Notes: generated by a model from the letters alone, not told the origin. A stretch of DNA of 64,000 bases from Symsagittifera roscoffensis (GCF_963678635.1 NC_087064.1:21312509-21376508); one strand, 5' to 3'; positions 22,917 through 35,593 are shown, counted from the first letter of the stretch. A program made the numbers and translations.

Positions 22917-24550
22917 ATGAGTTTCTTGAAGCACCATTCAATACGGACCATCGAATGACTATGTGTATTAGTAAAGTTAAAAGCAGAGAAGATTGTCCCA
23001 ATTCGATTTTTGAAGTTCAACCATGAAAAGTACAATAAAAATCGATTTTGAGAGAACCTGAACCAAAACCCATGGTTTCTTATCTACCGAAAACAAACAG
23101 CTTCGAACATGTTACTTAAGTTCGAACAAGTATTCACAGAGGTTTTCTTTATTCACGCTCTACTTCAAACGAAGTTTGCCCATAATAAATCACCCCTTCA
23201 ATTATCTAGAAAAAGTGATGAACTCAATAGACGAATCATTGAGATTGAAAAAAGAAACTGCACTAAGAAGTTTCGAGTCTTCTTAAACTGTTTAGATTAT
23301 GAAACCTTTCAACGCGCGAGAAATAGATACAACAATCTTTTTACAATTTTATATAAGAATGAGATGAAAGCTCATTTTCAGAATCTTGACAGTCCCAAAA
23401 AGCAGTGGAACTTCATCAACTCTGTAAGAAACACAGAGAAGCAAATGAATGCGGAACTCATTTGGTAATTTAACCAATGATAACAAAAACGAAAGCTGAC
23501 CTGCTTAATTGTAAGTTTTCAACTTAAGACGTCTATAAAAACACATATCCTCCAATTTCAATGTCCATCAAACCTACTGCTCTGAGAACTGATACCAAAA
23601 ATTTCAGTTCAGATATGTCACTCACAATGAAATGTTTGAAGCAATTTTATTGCTTCCAATCGATAAGCCCTTAGGGCCCAGTTAAACACCTGTTTGGGCC
23701 CTGAAAGGCAGTGTGCACATAAGGAAACCTATTTGAATTATGACAATAAACGAATGTATCTCGAAAGCTGAATTTCCACAAGGCTTGAAAAAAGCACATA
23801 ATATTCCCGTATTCAAAAAGGAGATACAGCCGATCCAATCAACTACCGGCCAATTTCGTAACATCAGCTGTCTCTAAATTACTTGAAATTTTTTTTTCAG
23901 CTCAAATAAATCAATTTTTGTTAGATAATAATAACCTGAACTGCAAAAAAATTTGCTTTTAGGTAGGGATATTCGACCAATGTTTCTCTTCTATACAACA
24001 GAAAAAGATGAGATTCCATCTTGATCAAGATAATGTAGCAGCAGAAGCTTTTTTAGATCTCTTGAAAGCGTTTGATTCATTTTCACATCCCGTCCTCAAA
24101 CAAAACTGAGGAACCTTGGTTTTGAACCATCAGCCACTTATCTAGTAAATTCTGATCTAGAAAAGAGATAGCAGCAAACAATTGTTAATGGTGCATATTC
24201 AGATTGGCTTAATTTGGAGCTAGGTGTACCTCAAGGTACTGTACTCGGACCTCTGCTGTTTAACTTAATGTTAATGATATGCCAGAAAGTCTAGATAAGC
24301 CATGTACTCTTGTACTGTATTTCTATAAAACAACACTGCTAAGTTACCATTGAAATCCGATACCCGCAACACAAATCATTGAATCCAGTTTCAACGGAAT
24401 ACTTCCATTTTTTCATTTAAACCAATTATTGATAAGTATAGACAAAACTCAGTTCATCTTTTTCTCTGCGCCATCACAAAAAAAACTCAAAGAAAACTGC
24501 AAGTAGGAAATTACCAAGTCAAAATCTCTGAATCCGTCAAGTTTCTCGTA
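22917..24550 (+). repeat. LINE internal tandem duplication, copy 1 (1634 bp)
   Basis: The segment beginning ATGAGTTTCTTG at 22917 starts again at 24551. Identity is high throughout, with scattered single-base differences. The junction lies at a shared TTTCT(A/C)GTAATGAG microhomology. Confidence 0.9.
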
Positions 24551-26096
24551 ATGAGTTTCTTGTAGCACCATTCAATACGGACCATCGAATGACTATGTGT
24601 ATTAGTAAAGTTAAAAACAGAGAAGATTGTCCCAATTCGATTTTTGAAGTTCAACAATGAAAAGTACAATAAAAATCGATTTTGTGAGAACCTGAACCAA
24701 AACCCATGGTTTCTTATCTACCGAAAACAAACAGCTTCGAACATGTTACTTAAGTTCGAACAAGTATTCACAGAGGTTTTATTTATTCACGCTCTACAAA
24801 CGAAGTTTGCCCATAATAAATCACCCCTTCAATTATCTAAAAATGTGATGAACTCAATAGACGAATCATTGAGATTGAAAAAAGAAACTGCACTAAGAAG
24901 TTTCGAGTCTTCTTAAACTGTTTAGATTATGAAACCTTTAAACGCGCGAGAAATAGATACAACAATCTTTTTACAATTTTATATAAGAATGAGATGAAAT
25001 CTCATTTTCAGAATCTTGACAGTCCCAAAAAGCAATGGAACTTCATCAACTCTGTAAGAAACACAGAGAAGCAAATGAATGCGGAACTCATTTGGTAATT
25101 TAACCAATGATAACAAAAAAGAAAGCTGACCTGCTTAATTGTAAGTTTTCAACTTAAGACGTCTATAAAAACACATATCCTCCAATTTCAATGTCCATCA
25201 AACCTACTGCTCTGAGAACTGATACCAAAAATTTCAGTTCAGATATGTCACTCACAATGAAATTTTTGAAGCAATTTTATTGCTTCCAATCGATAAGCCC
25301 TTAGGACCCAGTTAAACACCTGTTTGGGCCCTGAAAGGCAGTGTGCACATAATGAAACCTATTTTAAATATGACAATAAACGAATGTATCTCGAAAGCTG
25401 AATTTCCACAATGCTGTCTCTAAATTACTTGAAAATTTTTTTTTCAGCTCAAATAAATTAATTTTTGTTAGATAATAATAACCTGAACTGCAAAAAAATT
25501 TGCTTTTAGGTAGGGATATTCGACCAATGTTTCTCTTCTATACAACAGAAAAAGATGAGATTCCATCTTGATCAAGATAATGTAGCAGCAGAAGCTTTTT
25601 TAGATCTCTTGAAAGCGTTTGATTCATTTTCACATCCCGTCCTCAAACAAAACTGAGGAACCTTGGTTTTGAACCATCAGCCACTTATCTAGTAAATTCT
25701 GATCTAGAAAAGAGATAGCAGCAAACAATTGTTAATGGTGCATATTCAGATTGGCTTAATTTGGAGCTAGGTGTACCTCAAGGTACTGTACTCGGACCTC
25801 TGCTGTTTAACTTAATGTTAATGATATGCCAGAAAGTCTAGATAAGCCATGTACTCTTGTACTGTATTTCTATAAAACAACACTGCTAAGTTTCCATTGA
25901 AATCCGATACCCGCAACACAAATCATTGAATCCAGTTTCAACGGAATACTTCCATTTTTTCATTTAAACCAATTATTGATAAGTATAGACAAAACTCAAT
26001 TCATCTTTTTCTCTGCTCCATCACAAAAAAAAACTCAAAGAAAATTGCAAGTAGGAAATTACCAAGTCAAAATCTCTGAATCCGTCAAGTTTCTCG
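24551..26096 (+). repeat. LINE internal tandem duplication, copy 2 (about 1546 bp)
   Basis: It repeats 22917-24550 but has lost about 85 bp around 25411, removing the NYRPIS part of the RT. After TTTCTCG at 26096 the sequence runs on into the RT C-terminal region (GVTIDACLTYKK), which copy 1 lacks, so this copy holds the original 3' boundary. Confidence 0.9.
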
Positions 26097-26170
26097 GTGT
26101 TACAATAGATGCATGTTTAACTTATAAAAAAGAAATTAACAAAATGTTACAGAAGATGACTAGTGCAATC

Positions 26171-28221
26171 CAAACAATCAAATGCATCAGAGATGAATTT
26201 CCTCTGCGAACCAGAATCCTTCTACTCAATACCCTTGTAATAAGACATTTACACTATCCATGCATGCTTTTGAATGGTTGTACTTAAGAAAATCTAGACA
26301 AGCAGGATAAGCAAATAAAATGCGGCATATGAATAATAAATTTAAAAAACGCATACTAGAGGACAATTTCCAATACATATAAAGTGTAGACTCTGCCAAC
26401 ACCCAACTTCCCCCTTACTTCTTAAGGAGAATCTTAAATAATCCTATGTATTCATTGACTGATCAAGTTTTTTTTATTCACGTTTTTAATAATAATGTAC
26501 ACTTGTTCAATCAGTTTTGTAACTGCAAAAGTTGATGCAACAATTAAGTGTTTTTTCTCTCTTCTCCCTATGCGAACTGCAACTTAGCCTCTGTGTTAAC
26601 AATTAAAACAAAATAGGACTGAAAGTTACTACCAAATTACTAGCAAAAAGGCTTTAACATGGTGCTGCACTTAACTCCTTACGAGTTTAATTCAGCTGGC
26701 CGAAATCGGCTAAACAACACACCCTACGCCATATTTCTGTACCACATTCTGAATTGGTCGGAACAAAAACCCCTAGTGCTTAAGTCAGTGATGACTTTCA
26801 CTTGTAATGAACGCAATCAGGAGTTTAATCTGTTCGCTGTTCAAGGTGTTCTCTATTTTGGAATCACGGATCCAAATTTGAATTAAGTTTTTTTGGAGCA
26901 TCGACGCAGACAGATGCAAATTTAGTGCTGGAAACAAAACTTTTTCATTAAGAAATTTGTTCACAAAATTCACCTAAGATTGTTCAATTTTCATTCACAG
27001 ACGAACGAATTTGATTTTCGTTACACCATTGCGCAAGGGTCGTAAACCGGAAGGAATTTCTGTCCTTAGTAGTTATTTCAAGACACGGAAAAAATGGTAC
27101 GAAATTTCCCAAATTTGATCTTTTTTAGTTCATCGGTTTATTGGACTCTTTTCAAACAATACTTTTGCTTCGGACCATCAGTTCTTTTGCTTCACTTGTT
27201 CTTTTTGTTTTATAGCCATATTGACGTGTTAGGTTAGTTATTTGCAGATTTTTCTAATTTAAAAGAGTTTAAAAATCAGAAAAAGGAATATGGATAAAAA
27301 TTTTTAAAAAACTCTGACTTCATATATTTTATGAAGTTAGAATTTGTAGGGAATAAATAACTGTTTTCATGAAAAATCTCAAAAAAATTCTTTAAACGTT
27401 ATTTGATGGTCAAAAAACTGAAAAAAAAATGAGGCTACAATGACAAATTGAACACAAGTTACCAAATTTTTTGTAAGAAAAAACATTTAAAAAATTTCAC
27501 TGCCAATTAATGTTCAATTGTTTTTTGGGACTGCGTCAAGGCTTCACTAAGTTGTGTTTGTGTCAAATGTTTTGAAAAACTTATGCTTTAAATTTTTTGC
27601 ACATTAGCTAAAAACTGTATCAATAAATGTCTAAATTGAAATGAAGGTGTGAAAAGCAAATATAACAAAGTTGTTTTGATCAAAGTATAGCAAAAATAAT
27701 CAAAGCTAAATAAAAACAGATGGGCGAAAGGTTTATGCTGAAGTTTTAAGTCTAGATAGAGCTCTTCTCCCCCTCCCCTAAGGCGTATGTTCGAGCCCCT
27801 CAAAGTAGTGAATAGGGAAAAAGGTGTGGATACTTTTTACGACTTTTTGTACATAAAAATTACAATAGTTATGTTTTAACTGGGTAATAATCACGTATTT
27901 GTGTAGGAAACCACGAAATATTGTTAAAACTTAAATAACTATAAAAAATTGACCTTATCTGACCTCGTAGACAGGTTTTTTGGCTGCTAACTTTCGTGCT
28001 GGTTGTCAATTATTTGCTGGAAAATAAATTAACATTTTTTTTCTGAAATTTGCGATTTTTCCGAAAAGATTTATTGTCCTTTAATGAATGTTGTTTACCG
28101 ATAAATTTCAGTGAATTTGTGACTGTTTCTGATTGTTCTCCAATCTACTAGATGCGAGTGGAAGTGGAGAAAACATGGTCGGCCGACCCTTTAATAAGAC
28201 AAACACCAGCAAGACAAACAC
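26171..28221 (+). repeat. Array unit 1
   Basis: 2051 bp. It is joined directly to the LINE, so its first part is the continuous RT tail (CIRDEFPLRTRILLLNTL). It has the 90-bp deletion near 26900. Confidence 0.9.
27745..27800 (+). repeat. tRNA-like piece inside array unit 1
   Basis: TCTAGATAGAGCTC and GTATGTTCGAGCCCC resemble weak A and B boxes about 30 nt apart. The same piece recurs in units 2-4 near 29.9, 32.05 and 34.2 kb. A CCCCCTCCCC tract lies between the boxes. No tRNA fold is convincing. Confidence 0.3.
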
Positions 28222-30363
28222 CAAACAATCAAATGCATCAGAGATGAATTTCCTCTGCGAACCAGAATCCTTCTTCTCAATACCCTTGTATTGAGACATT
28301 TAGACTATCCATGCATGCTTTTGAATGGTTGTACTTAAGAAAATCTAGACAAGCTGGAAAAGCAAATAAAATGCGGCATATGAATAATAATAATAAATTT
28401 AAAAACGCATACTAGAGGACAATTTCCAATACATATAAAGTGTAGACTCTGCCAACACCCAACTACCCCCTTACTTCTTAAGGAGAATCTTAAATAATCC
28501 TATGTAATCATTGACTGATCAAGTTTTTTTATTCACGTTTTTAATAATAATGTACACTTGTTCAATCAGTTTTGTAACTGCAAAAGTTGATGCAACAATT
28601 AAGTGTTTTTTCTCTCTTCTCCCTATGCGAAGTGCAACTTAGCCTCTGTGTTAACAACTAAAACAAAATAGGACTGAAAGTTACTACCAAATTACTAGCA
28701 AAAAGGCTTTAACATGGTACTGCGCTTAACTCCTTACGAGTTTATTTCAGCTGGCCGAAATCGGCTAAAAAACACACCCTACGCCATATTTCTGTACCAC
28801 ATTCTGAATTGGTCGGAACAAAAACCCCTGGTGCTTAAATCAGTAATGACTTTCACTTGTAATGAACGCAATCAGGAGTTTAATCTGTTCGCTATTCAAG
28901 GTGTTCTCTATTTTCGAATCACGGATCCAAATTTGAATTAAGTTTTTTTGGAGCATCGACAAAATTTGAAACAAAAGCAGACAAAAAACTAAATTGATGG
29001 AATTCAACACTCATTTAAGAAGACCACAAAAAATTAACTACGCAGACAGATGCAAAATTAGTGCTGGAAACAAAACTTTTTCATTAAGAAATTTGTTCAC
29101 AAAATTCACCTAAGATTGTTCAATTTTCATTCACAGACGAACGAATTTGATTTTCGTTACACCATTGCGCAAGGGTCGTAAACCGGAAGGAATTTCTGTC
29201 CTTAGTAGTTATTTCAAGACACGGAAAAAATAATACGAAATTTCCCAAATTTGATCTTTTTTAGTTCATCGGTTTATTGGTCTCTTTTCAAACAATACTT
29301 TTGCTTTGGACCATCAGTTCTTTTGTTTCACTTGTTCTTTTTGTTTTATAGCCATATTGACGTGTTAGGTTAGTTATTTGCAGATTTTTTTAATTTAAAA
29401 GAGTTTAAAAATCAGAAAAAGGAATATGGATAAAATTTTTAAAAAACTCTGACTTCATATATTTTATGAAGTTAGAATTTGTAGGGAATAAATAACTGTT
29501 TTCATGAAAAATCTCAAAAAAATTCTTTAAACGTTATTTGATGGTCAAAAAACTGAAAAAAATGAGGCTACAATCACAAATCGAACACAAGTTACCAAAT
29601 TTTTTGTACGAAAAAACATTAAAAAAATTTCACTGCCAATTAATGTTCAATTGTTTTTTGGGACTGCGTCAAGGCTTCACTAAGATGTGTTTGTGTCAAA
29701 GGTTTTGAAAAACTTATGCTTTAAATTTTTTGCACATTAGCTAAAAACTGTATCAATAAATGGCTAAATTGAAATGAAGGTGTGAAAAGCAAATATAACA
29801 AAGTTGTTTTGATCAAAGTATAGCAAAAATAATCAAAGCTAAATAAAAACAGATGGGTGAAAGCTTTATGCTGAAGTTTTAAGTCTAGATAGAGCTCTTC
29901 TCCCCCTCCCCTAAGGCGTATGTTCGAGCCCCTCAAAGTAGTGAATAGGGAAAAAGGTGTGGATACATTTTTACGACTTTTTGTACATAGAAATTACAAT
30001 AGTTATGTTTTAACTGGGTAATAATCGCGTATTTGTGTAGGAAACCACGAAATATTGTTCAAACTTAAATAACTATGAAAAATTGACCTTATCTGACCTC
30101 GTAGGCAGGTTTTTTGGCTGCTAACTTTCGTGTTCGTTGTCAATTATTTGCTGGAAAATAAATTAACTTTTTTTTTCTGAGATTTGCGATTTTTCCGAAA
30201 AGATTTATTGTCCTTTAATGAATGTTGTTTACCGATAAATTTCAGTGAATTTGCGACTGTTTCTGATTGTTCTCCAATCTACTAGATGCGAGTGGAAGTG
30301 GAGAAAACATGGTCGGCCGACCCTTTAATAGACAAACACCAGCAATCCAAACAAGACAAACAC
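28222..30363 (+). repeat. Array unit 2
   Basis: 2142 bp. The junction with unit 1 reads ACACCAG, then AAGACAAACACC, then AAACAATC; the middle block is a copied filler. Confidence 0.9.
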
Positions 30364-32501
30364 CAAACAATCAAATGCATAAGAGATGAATTTCCTCTGC
30401 GAACCAGAATCCTTCTACTCAATACCCTTGTATTGAGACATTTACACTATCCATGCATGCTTTTGAATGGTTGTACTTAAGAAAATCTAGACAAGCTGGA
30501 AAAGCAAATAAAATGCGGCATATCAATAATAAATTTAAAAACGCATACTAGAGGACAATTTCCAATACATATAAAGTGTAGACTCTGCCAACACCCAACT
30601 TCCCCCTTACGTCTTAAGGAGAATCTTAAATAATCATATGTATTCATTGACTGATCAAGTTTTTTTATTCACGTTTTTAATAATAATGTACACTTGTTCA
30701 ATCAGTTTTGTAACTGCAAAAGTTGATGCAACAATTAAGTGTTTTTTCTCTCTTCTCCCTATGCGAACTGCAACTTAGCCTCTGTGTTAACAATTAAAAC
30801 AAAATAGGACTGAAAGTTACTACCAAATTACTACCAAAAAAGGCTTTAACATGGTGCTGCACTTAACTCCTTACGAGTTTATTTCAGCTGGCCGAAATCG
30901 GCTAAAAAACACACCCTACGCCATATTTCTGTACCACATTCTGAATTGATCGGAACAAAAACCCCTAGTGCTTATGTCAGTGATGACTTTCACTTGCAAT
31001 GAACGCAATCAGGAGTTTAATCTGTTCGCTATTCAAGGTGTTCTCTATTTTCGAATCACGGATCCAAATTTGAATTAAGTTTTTTTGGAGCATCGACAAA
31101 ATTTGAAACAAAAGCAAACAAAAAACTAATTTGATGGAATTCAACACTCATTTAAGAATACCATAAAAAATTAACTACGCAGACAAATGCAAAATTAGTG
31201 CTGGAAACAAAACTTTTTCATTGAGAAATTTGTTCACAAAATTCACCTAAGATTTTTCAATTTTCATTCACAGACGAACGAATTTGATTTTCGTTACACC
31301 ATTGCGCAAGGGTCGTAAACCGGAAGGAATTTCTGACCTTAGTAGTTATTTCAAGACACGGAAAAAATAGTACGAAATTTCCCAAATTTGATCTTTTTTA
31401 GTTCATCGTTTTATTGGTCTCTTTTCAAACAATACTTTTGCTTCGGACCATCAGTTCTTTTGTTTCACTTGTTCTTTTTGTTTTATAGCCATATTGACGT
31501 GTTAGGTTAGTTATTTGCAGATTTCTCTAATTTAAAAGAGTTTTAAAATCAGAAAAAGGAATATGGATAAAAATTTTTAAAAACTCTGACTTCATATATT
31601 TTATGAAGTTAGAATTTGTAGGGAATAAATAACTGTTTTCATGAAAAATCTCAAAAAAATTCTTTAAACGTTATTTGATTGTCAAAAAACTGAAAAAAAT
31701 GAAGAGGCTACAATGACAAATTGAACACAAGTTACCAAATTTTTTGTAAGAAAAAACATTAATAAAATTTCACTGCCAATTAATGTTCAATTGTTTTTTG
31801 GGACTGCGTCAAGACTTCACTAAGATGTGTTTGTGTCAAATGTTTTGAAAAACGTATGCTTTAAATTTTTTGCACATTAGCTAAAAACTGTATCAATAAA
31901 TGGCTAAATTGAAATGAAGGTGTGAAAAGCAAATATAACAAAGTTGTTATGATCAAAGTATAGCAAAAATAATCAAAGCTAAATAAAAACAGATGGGCGA
32001 AAGGTTTATGCTGAAGTTTTAAGTCTAGATAGAGCTCTTCTCCCCCTCCCCTAAGGCGTATGTTCGAGCCCCTCAAAGTATTGAATAGGGAAAAAGGTGT
32101 GGATACATTTTTACGAATTTTGTACATAAAAATTACAATAGTTATGTTTTAACTGGGTAATAATCACGTATTTGTGTAGGAAACCACGAAATATTGTTAA
32201 AACTTAAATAACTATGAAAAATTGACCTTATCTGACCTCGTAGACAGGTTTTTTGGCTGCTAACTTTCGTGTTCGTTGTCAAATATTTGCTGGAAAATAA
32301 ATTAACATTTTTTTTCTGAAATTTGCGATTTTTCCGAAAAGACTTAGTCCTTTAATGAATGTTGTTTACCGATAAATTTCAGTAAGTTTGCGACTGTTTC
32401 TGATTGTTCTCCAATCTACTAGATGCGAGTGGAAGTGGAGAAAACATGGTCGGCCGACCCTTTAATAAGACAAACACCAGCAATCCAAACAAGACAAACA
32501 C
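30364..32501 (+). repeat. Array unit 3
   Basis: 2138 bp. Its junction has a longer filler (CAATCCAAAC plus AAGACAAACACC) than the unit 1/2 junction. Confidence 0.9.
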
Positions 32502-34619
32502 CAAACAATCAAATGCATCAGAGATGAATTTCCTCTGCGAACCAGAATCCTTCTACTCAATACCCTTGTATTAAGACATTTACACTATCCATGCATGCTT
32601 TTGAATGGTTGTACTTAAGAAAATCCAGACAAGCTGGAAAAGCAAATAAAATGCGGCATATGAATAATAAATTTAAAAACGCATACTAGAGGACAATTTC
32701 CAATACATATAAAGTGTAGACTCTGCCAACACCCAACTTCCCCCTTACGTCTTAAGGAGAATCTTAAATAATCCTATGTATTCATTGACTGATCAAGTTT
32801 TTTTTATTCACGTTTTTAATAATAATGTACACTTGTTCAATCAGTTTTGTAACTGCAAAAGTTGATGCAACAATTAAGTGTTTTTCTCTCTTCTCCCTAT
32901 GCGAACTGCAACTTAGCCTCTGTGCTAACAATTAAAACAAAATAGGACTGAAAGTTACTACCAAATTACTATCAAAAAGGCTTTAACATGATGCTGCACT
33001 TAACTCCTTACGAGTTTATTTCAGCTGGCCGAAATCGACTAAAAACACACCCTACGCCATATTTCTGTACCACATTCTGATATGGTCGGAACAAAAACCC
33101 CTAGTGCTTAAGTCAGTGATGACTTTCACTTGTAATGAACGCAATCAGGAGTTTAATCTGTTCGCTATTCAAGGTGTTCTCTATTTTCGAATCACGGATC
33201 CAAATTTGAATTAAGTTTTTTTGGAGCATCGACAAAATTTGAAACAAAAGCAAACAAAAAACTAAATTGATGGAATTCAACACTCATTTAAGAAGACCAT
33301 AAAAAATTAACTACGCAGACAGATGCAAAATTAGTGCTGGAAACAAAACTTTTTCATTAAGAAATTTGTTCACAAAATTCACCTAAGATTGTTCAATTTT
33401 CATTCACAGACGAACGAATTTGATTTTCGTTACACCATTGCGCAAGGGTCGTAAACCGGAAGGAATTTCTGACCTTAGTAGTTATTTCAAGACACGGAAA
33501 AAATGGTACGAATTTTCCCAAATTTGATCTTTTTTAGTTCATCGGTTTATTGGTCTCTTTTCAAACAATACTTTTGCTTCGGACCATCAGTTCTTTTGTT
33601 TCACTTGTTCTTTTTGTTTTATAGCCATATTGACGTGTTAGGCTAGTTATTTGCAGATTTTTCTACTTTAAAAGAGTTTTAAAATCAGAAAAAGGAAAAT
33701 GGATAAAATTTTTAAAAAAACTCTGACTTCATATATTTTATGAAGTTAGAATTTGTAGGGAATAAATAACTGTTTTCATGAAAAATCTCAAAAAAATTCT
33801 TCAAACTTTATTTGATTGTCAAAAAACTGAAAAAAATCAAGAGGCTACACTGACAAATTGAACACAAGTTAACAAATTTTTTGTAAGAAAAAACATTAAA
33901 AAAATTTCACTGCCAATTAATGTTCAATTGTTTTTTGGGACTGCGTCAAGACTTCACTAAGATGTGTTTGTGTCAAATGTTTTGAAAAACTTATGCTTTA
34001 AATTTTTTGCACATTAGCTACAAACTGTATCAATAAATGGCTAAATTGAAATGAAGGTGTGAAAAGAAAATATTACAAAGTTGTTTTGATCAAAGTATAG
34101 CAAAAATAATCAAAGCTAAATAAAAACAGATGGGCGAAAGGTTTATGCTGAAGTTTTAAGTCTAGATAGAGCTCTTCTCCCCCTCCCCTAAGGCGTATGT
34201 TCGAGCCCCTCCAAAGTAGTGAATAGGGAAAAAGGTGTGGATACATTTTTACGACTTTTGTACATAAAAATTACAATAGTTATGTTTTAACTGGGTAATA
34301 ATCACGTATTTGTGTAGGAAACCACGAAATATTGTTAAAACTTAAATAACTATGAAAAATTGACCTTATCTGACCTCGTAGACAGGTTTTTTGGCTGCTA
34401 ACTTTCGTGTTCGTTGTCAATTATTTGCTGGAAAATAAATTAACATTTTTTTCTGAAATTTGCGATTTTTCCGAAAAGATTTATTGTCCTTTAATGAATG
34501 TTGTTTACCGATAAATTTCAGTGAATTTGCGACTGTTTCTGATTGTTCTCCAATCTACTAGATGCGAATGGAAGTGGAGAAAACATGGTCGGCCGACCCT
34601 TTAATAAGACAAACACCAG
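32502..34619 (+). repeat. Array unit 4
   Basis: About 2118 bp. Its 5' junction has the same long filler as unit 3. Its 3' end continues without a break into the complete copy of the exon-like ORF at 34562-34768. Confidence 0.9.
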
Positions 34620-34768
34620 GCGACGATTGGCAAAAACCAGACAACACAAGTATTGTGAAACCAAAAACAGGGCTTGAAATCATAATACAGTTGCTTTTCA
34701 AGGATTCAAACACGGCAGACATATCACTACTGACCGATGCCTTTACTTTACTGGGAGAGCCTTCCTGA
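34562..34768 (+). CDS. Exon-like ORF, 68 codons, only complete copy
   Basis: A good acceptor (pyrimidine-rich, then CTACTAG) precedes ATG at 34562. The frame reads MRMEVEKTWSADPLIRQTPG, DDWQKPDNTSIVKPKTGLE and LLTDAFTLLGEPS before TGA. Codon use and residue mix look like real protein. The first 58 bp are repeated in each array unit, where the frame is cut and joined to LINE sequence. It could be a terminal exon entered in phase 0, but I could not find its partner: exon 16 of the upstream gene would end in phase 1. No family is recognised. Confidence 0.35.
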   Translation: MRMEVEKTWSADPLIRQTPGDDWQKPDNTSIVKPKTGLEIIIQLLFKDSNTADISLLTDAFTLLGEPS

Positions 34769-35590
34769 AATGAGAACCTGGACGTTTTTGAAGGTGCTTT
34801 AGACTCTTTTGGTTTGAAACATCTACGCTCCGGAATTCGAACTCGCGGCTAAAATTGTACTTGAAAATGTTAGCTTAGGTACGCTGATGTTTGTGTCAGG
34901 CTAATTTCTGAAGAGATCAAAACGAGAAAGTAATGAGCATCAGGTGCAATTGTCAGGCCTATCGAACAGGTGTCGTGAAATACGGAGGCCTATCAATACA
35001 GAGACCCGTTTCTTGAGTCCAAAATTACAGACCTATCAAGCAGGTGTTGTAAGATACGGAGGCCTATCTAAAAGCTTATCCCGATCAAACTACACTACTC
35101 CAAAGGCAGCTGAGCAGTTTTAATTCCTGTAGTTTAATCAGACACCTGGAAGTGTGGAGAGCTGTGAGAAATGCAATTTTTGATGAACAACTTCTTCAAA
35201 ACCTGTAAGATAGTAAAGTTAAAAAATGATCGCAAACTCAGTTTTTCCTCAAACTTACAATGCTGTTTAAAAAAAGTTGAGTTTCAAACTTTATGCGATT
35301 TCGGTGATAATCAGTTATAACTTAGTGTGCTGGTGTGTTGATGTTTGATGGGTTTGACAGCACACGGGTAAAGAAGCCACTGATTAAGCGCAAAGAAAAA
35401 CCAGCAATCCAAAAATCTGCAAAATCTAAAATCGATCTTAAATCGAGCCGACCATTCCTACACGGTAAACAGAATTGAGTGAAAAACTTTTCAAAAACTG
35501 AAAAACTTAATTTCTCAATCTGAATAGTTTTGATGCCAAAGAAATAAAAACTAGGAACACAAGAAAAATTGAAAATGAAAAATCCCAGAT
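34769..35590. other. Intergenic stretch with a short direct repeat
   Basis: Apart from the repeat at 34951-35072 I see no gene. A GAATTCGAAC block near 34833 resembles a tRNA T-arm on the minus strand but lacks partners. Confidence 0.4.
34951..35072 (+). repeat. Two-copy 42-bp direct repeat
   Basis: The pattern CCTATCRAxCAGGTGT is followed by ATACGGAGGCCTATC. It occurs at about 34955 and again about 77 bp later, with few differences. Confidence 0.75.
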
Positions 35591-35593
35591 AAT

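Larger units (their letters stand above)
22090..26340 (+). pseudogene. Dead non-LTR retrotransposon (Jockey/CR1/L2-like superfamily)
   Basis: Protein remnants appear in LINE order across several frames. At 22220-22273 an N-terminal MLQTLLLLCGEIEVNPGP is followed by the start of an AP endonuclease (FLTLNCRSLKNK), then IIGLTETWLDE near 22380. RT remnants follow: DPINYRPIS near 23838, GVPQGTVLGPLLFNL at 24223, and VKFLGVTIDACLTYKKEINK near 26088. The region where the catalytic Y/F-ADD box is expected reads LYFYKTTLL, so the two aspartates are gone. Many stops and frameshifts break the frame, and an internal segment is tandemly duplicated. The clade call is by motif style only. Confidence 0.85.
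26171..34619 (+). repeat. Tandem array of four 2.05-2.14 kb units
   Basis: Units are 26171-28221, 28222-30363, 30364-32501 and 32502-34619. Each begins CAAACAATCAAATGCATC in the LINE RT tail, runs through non-LINE DNA, and ends inside an exon-like sequence at AGACAAACACCAG. Copies differ by a few percent with small indels. Unit 1 lacks about 90 bp (present in units 2-4 after GAGCATCGAC). The flanks are single-copy on both sides: LINE upstream, the rest of the 34562 ORF downstream. Confidence 0.93.

Noticed and set aside
26659-26886. 75-codon frame in array units (26659, 28714, broken in units 3 and 4), with an acceptor whose phase fits exon 16 of the upstream gene
   Set aside because: Its core matches the inverted R2 repeat (ACACACCCT...TGGTCGGAACAAAAA). 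Unit 3 has an in-frame stop and unit 4 a frameshift. The phase match is probably chance.
27001-27050. Possible small exon in the array unit (acceptor TTCATTCACAG, donors GTAAAC or GTACGA)
   Set aside because: Open in two frames but joins neither the upstream gene nor the 34562 ORF without a stop.
34829-34905. Minus-strand tRNA-like T-arm
   Set aside because: Only the B-box-like GAGTTCGAATTCC is visible; no A box or stems.
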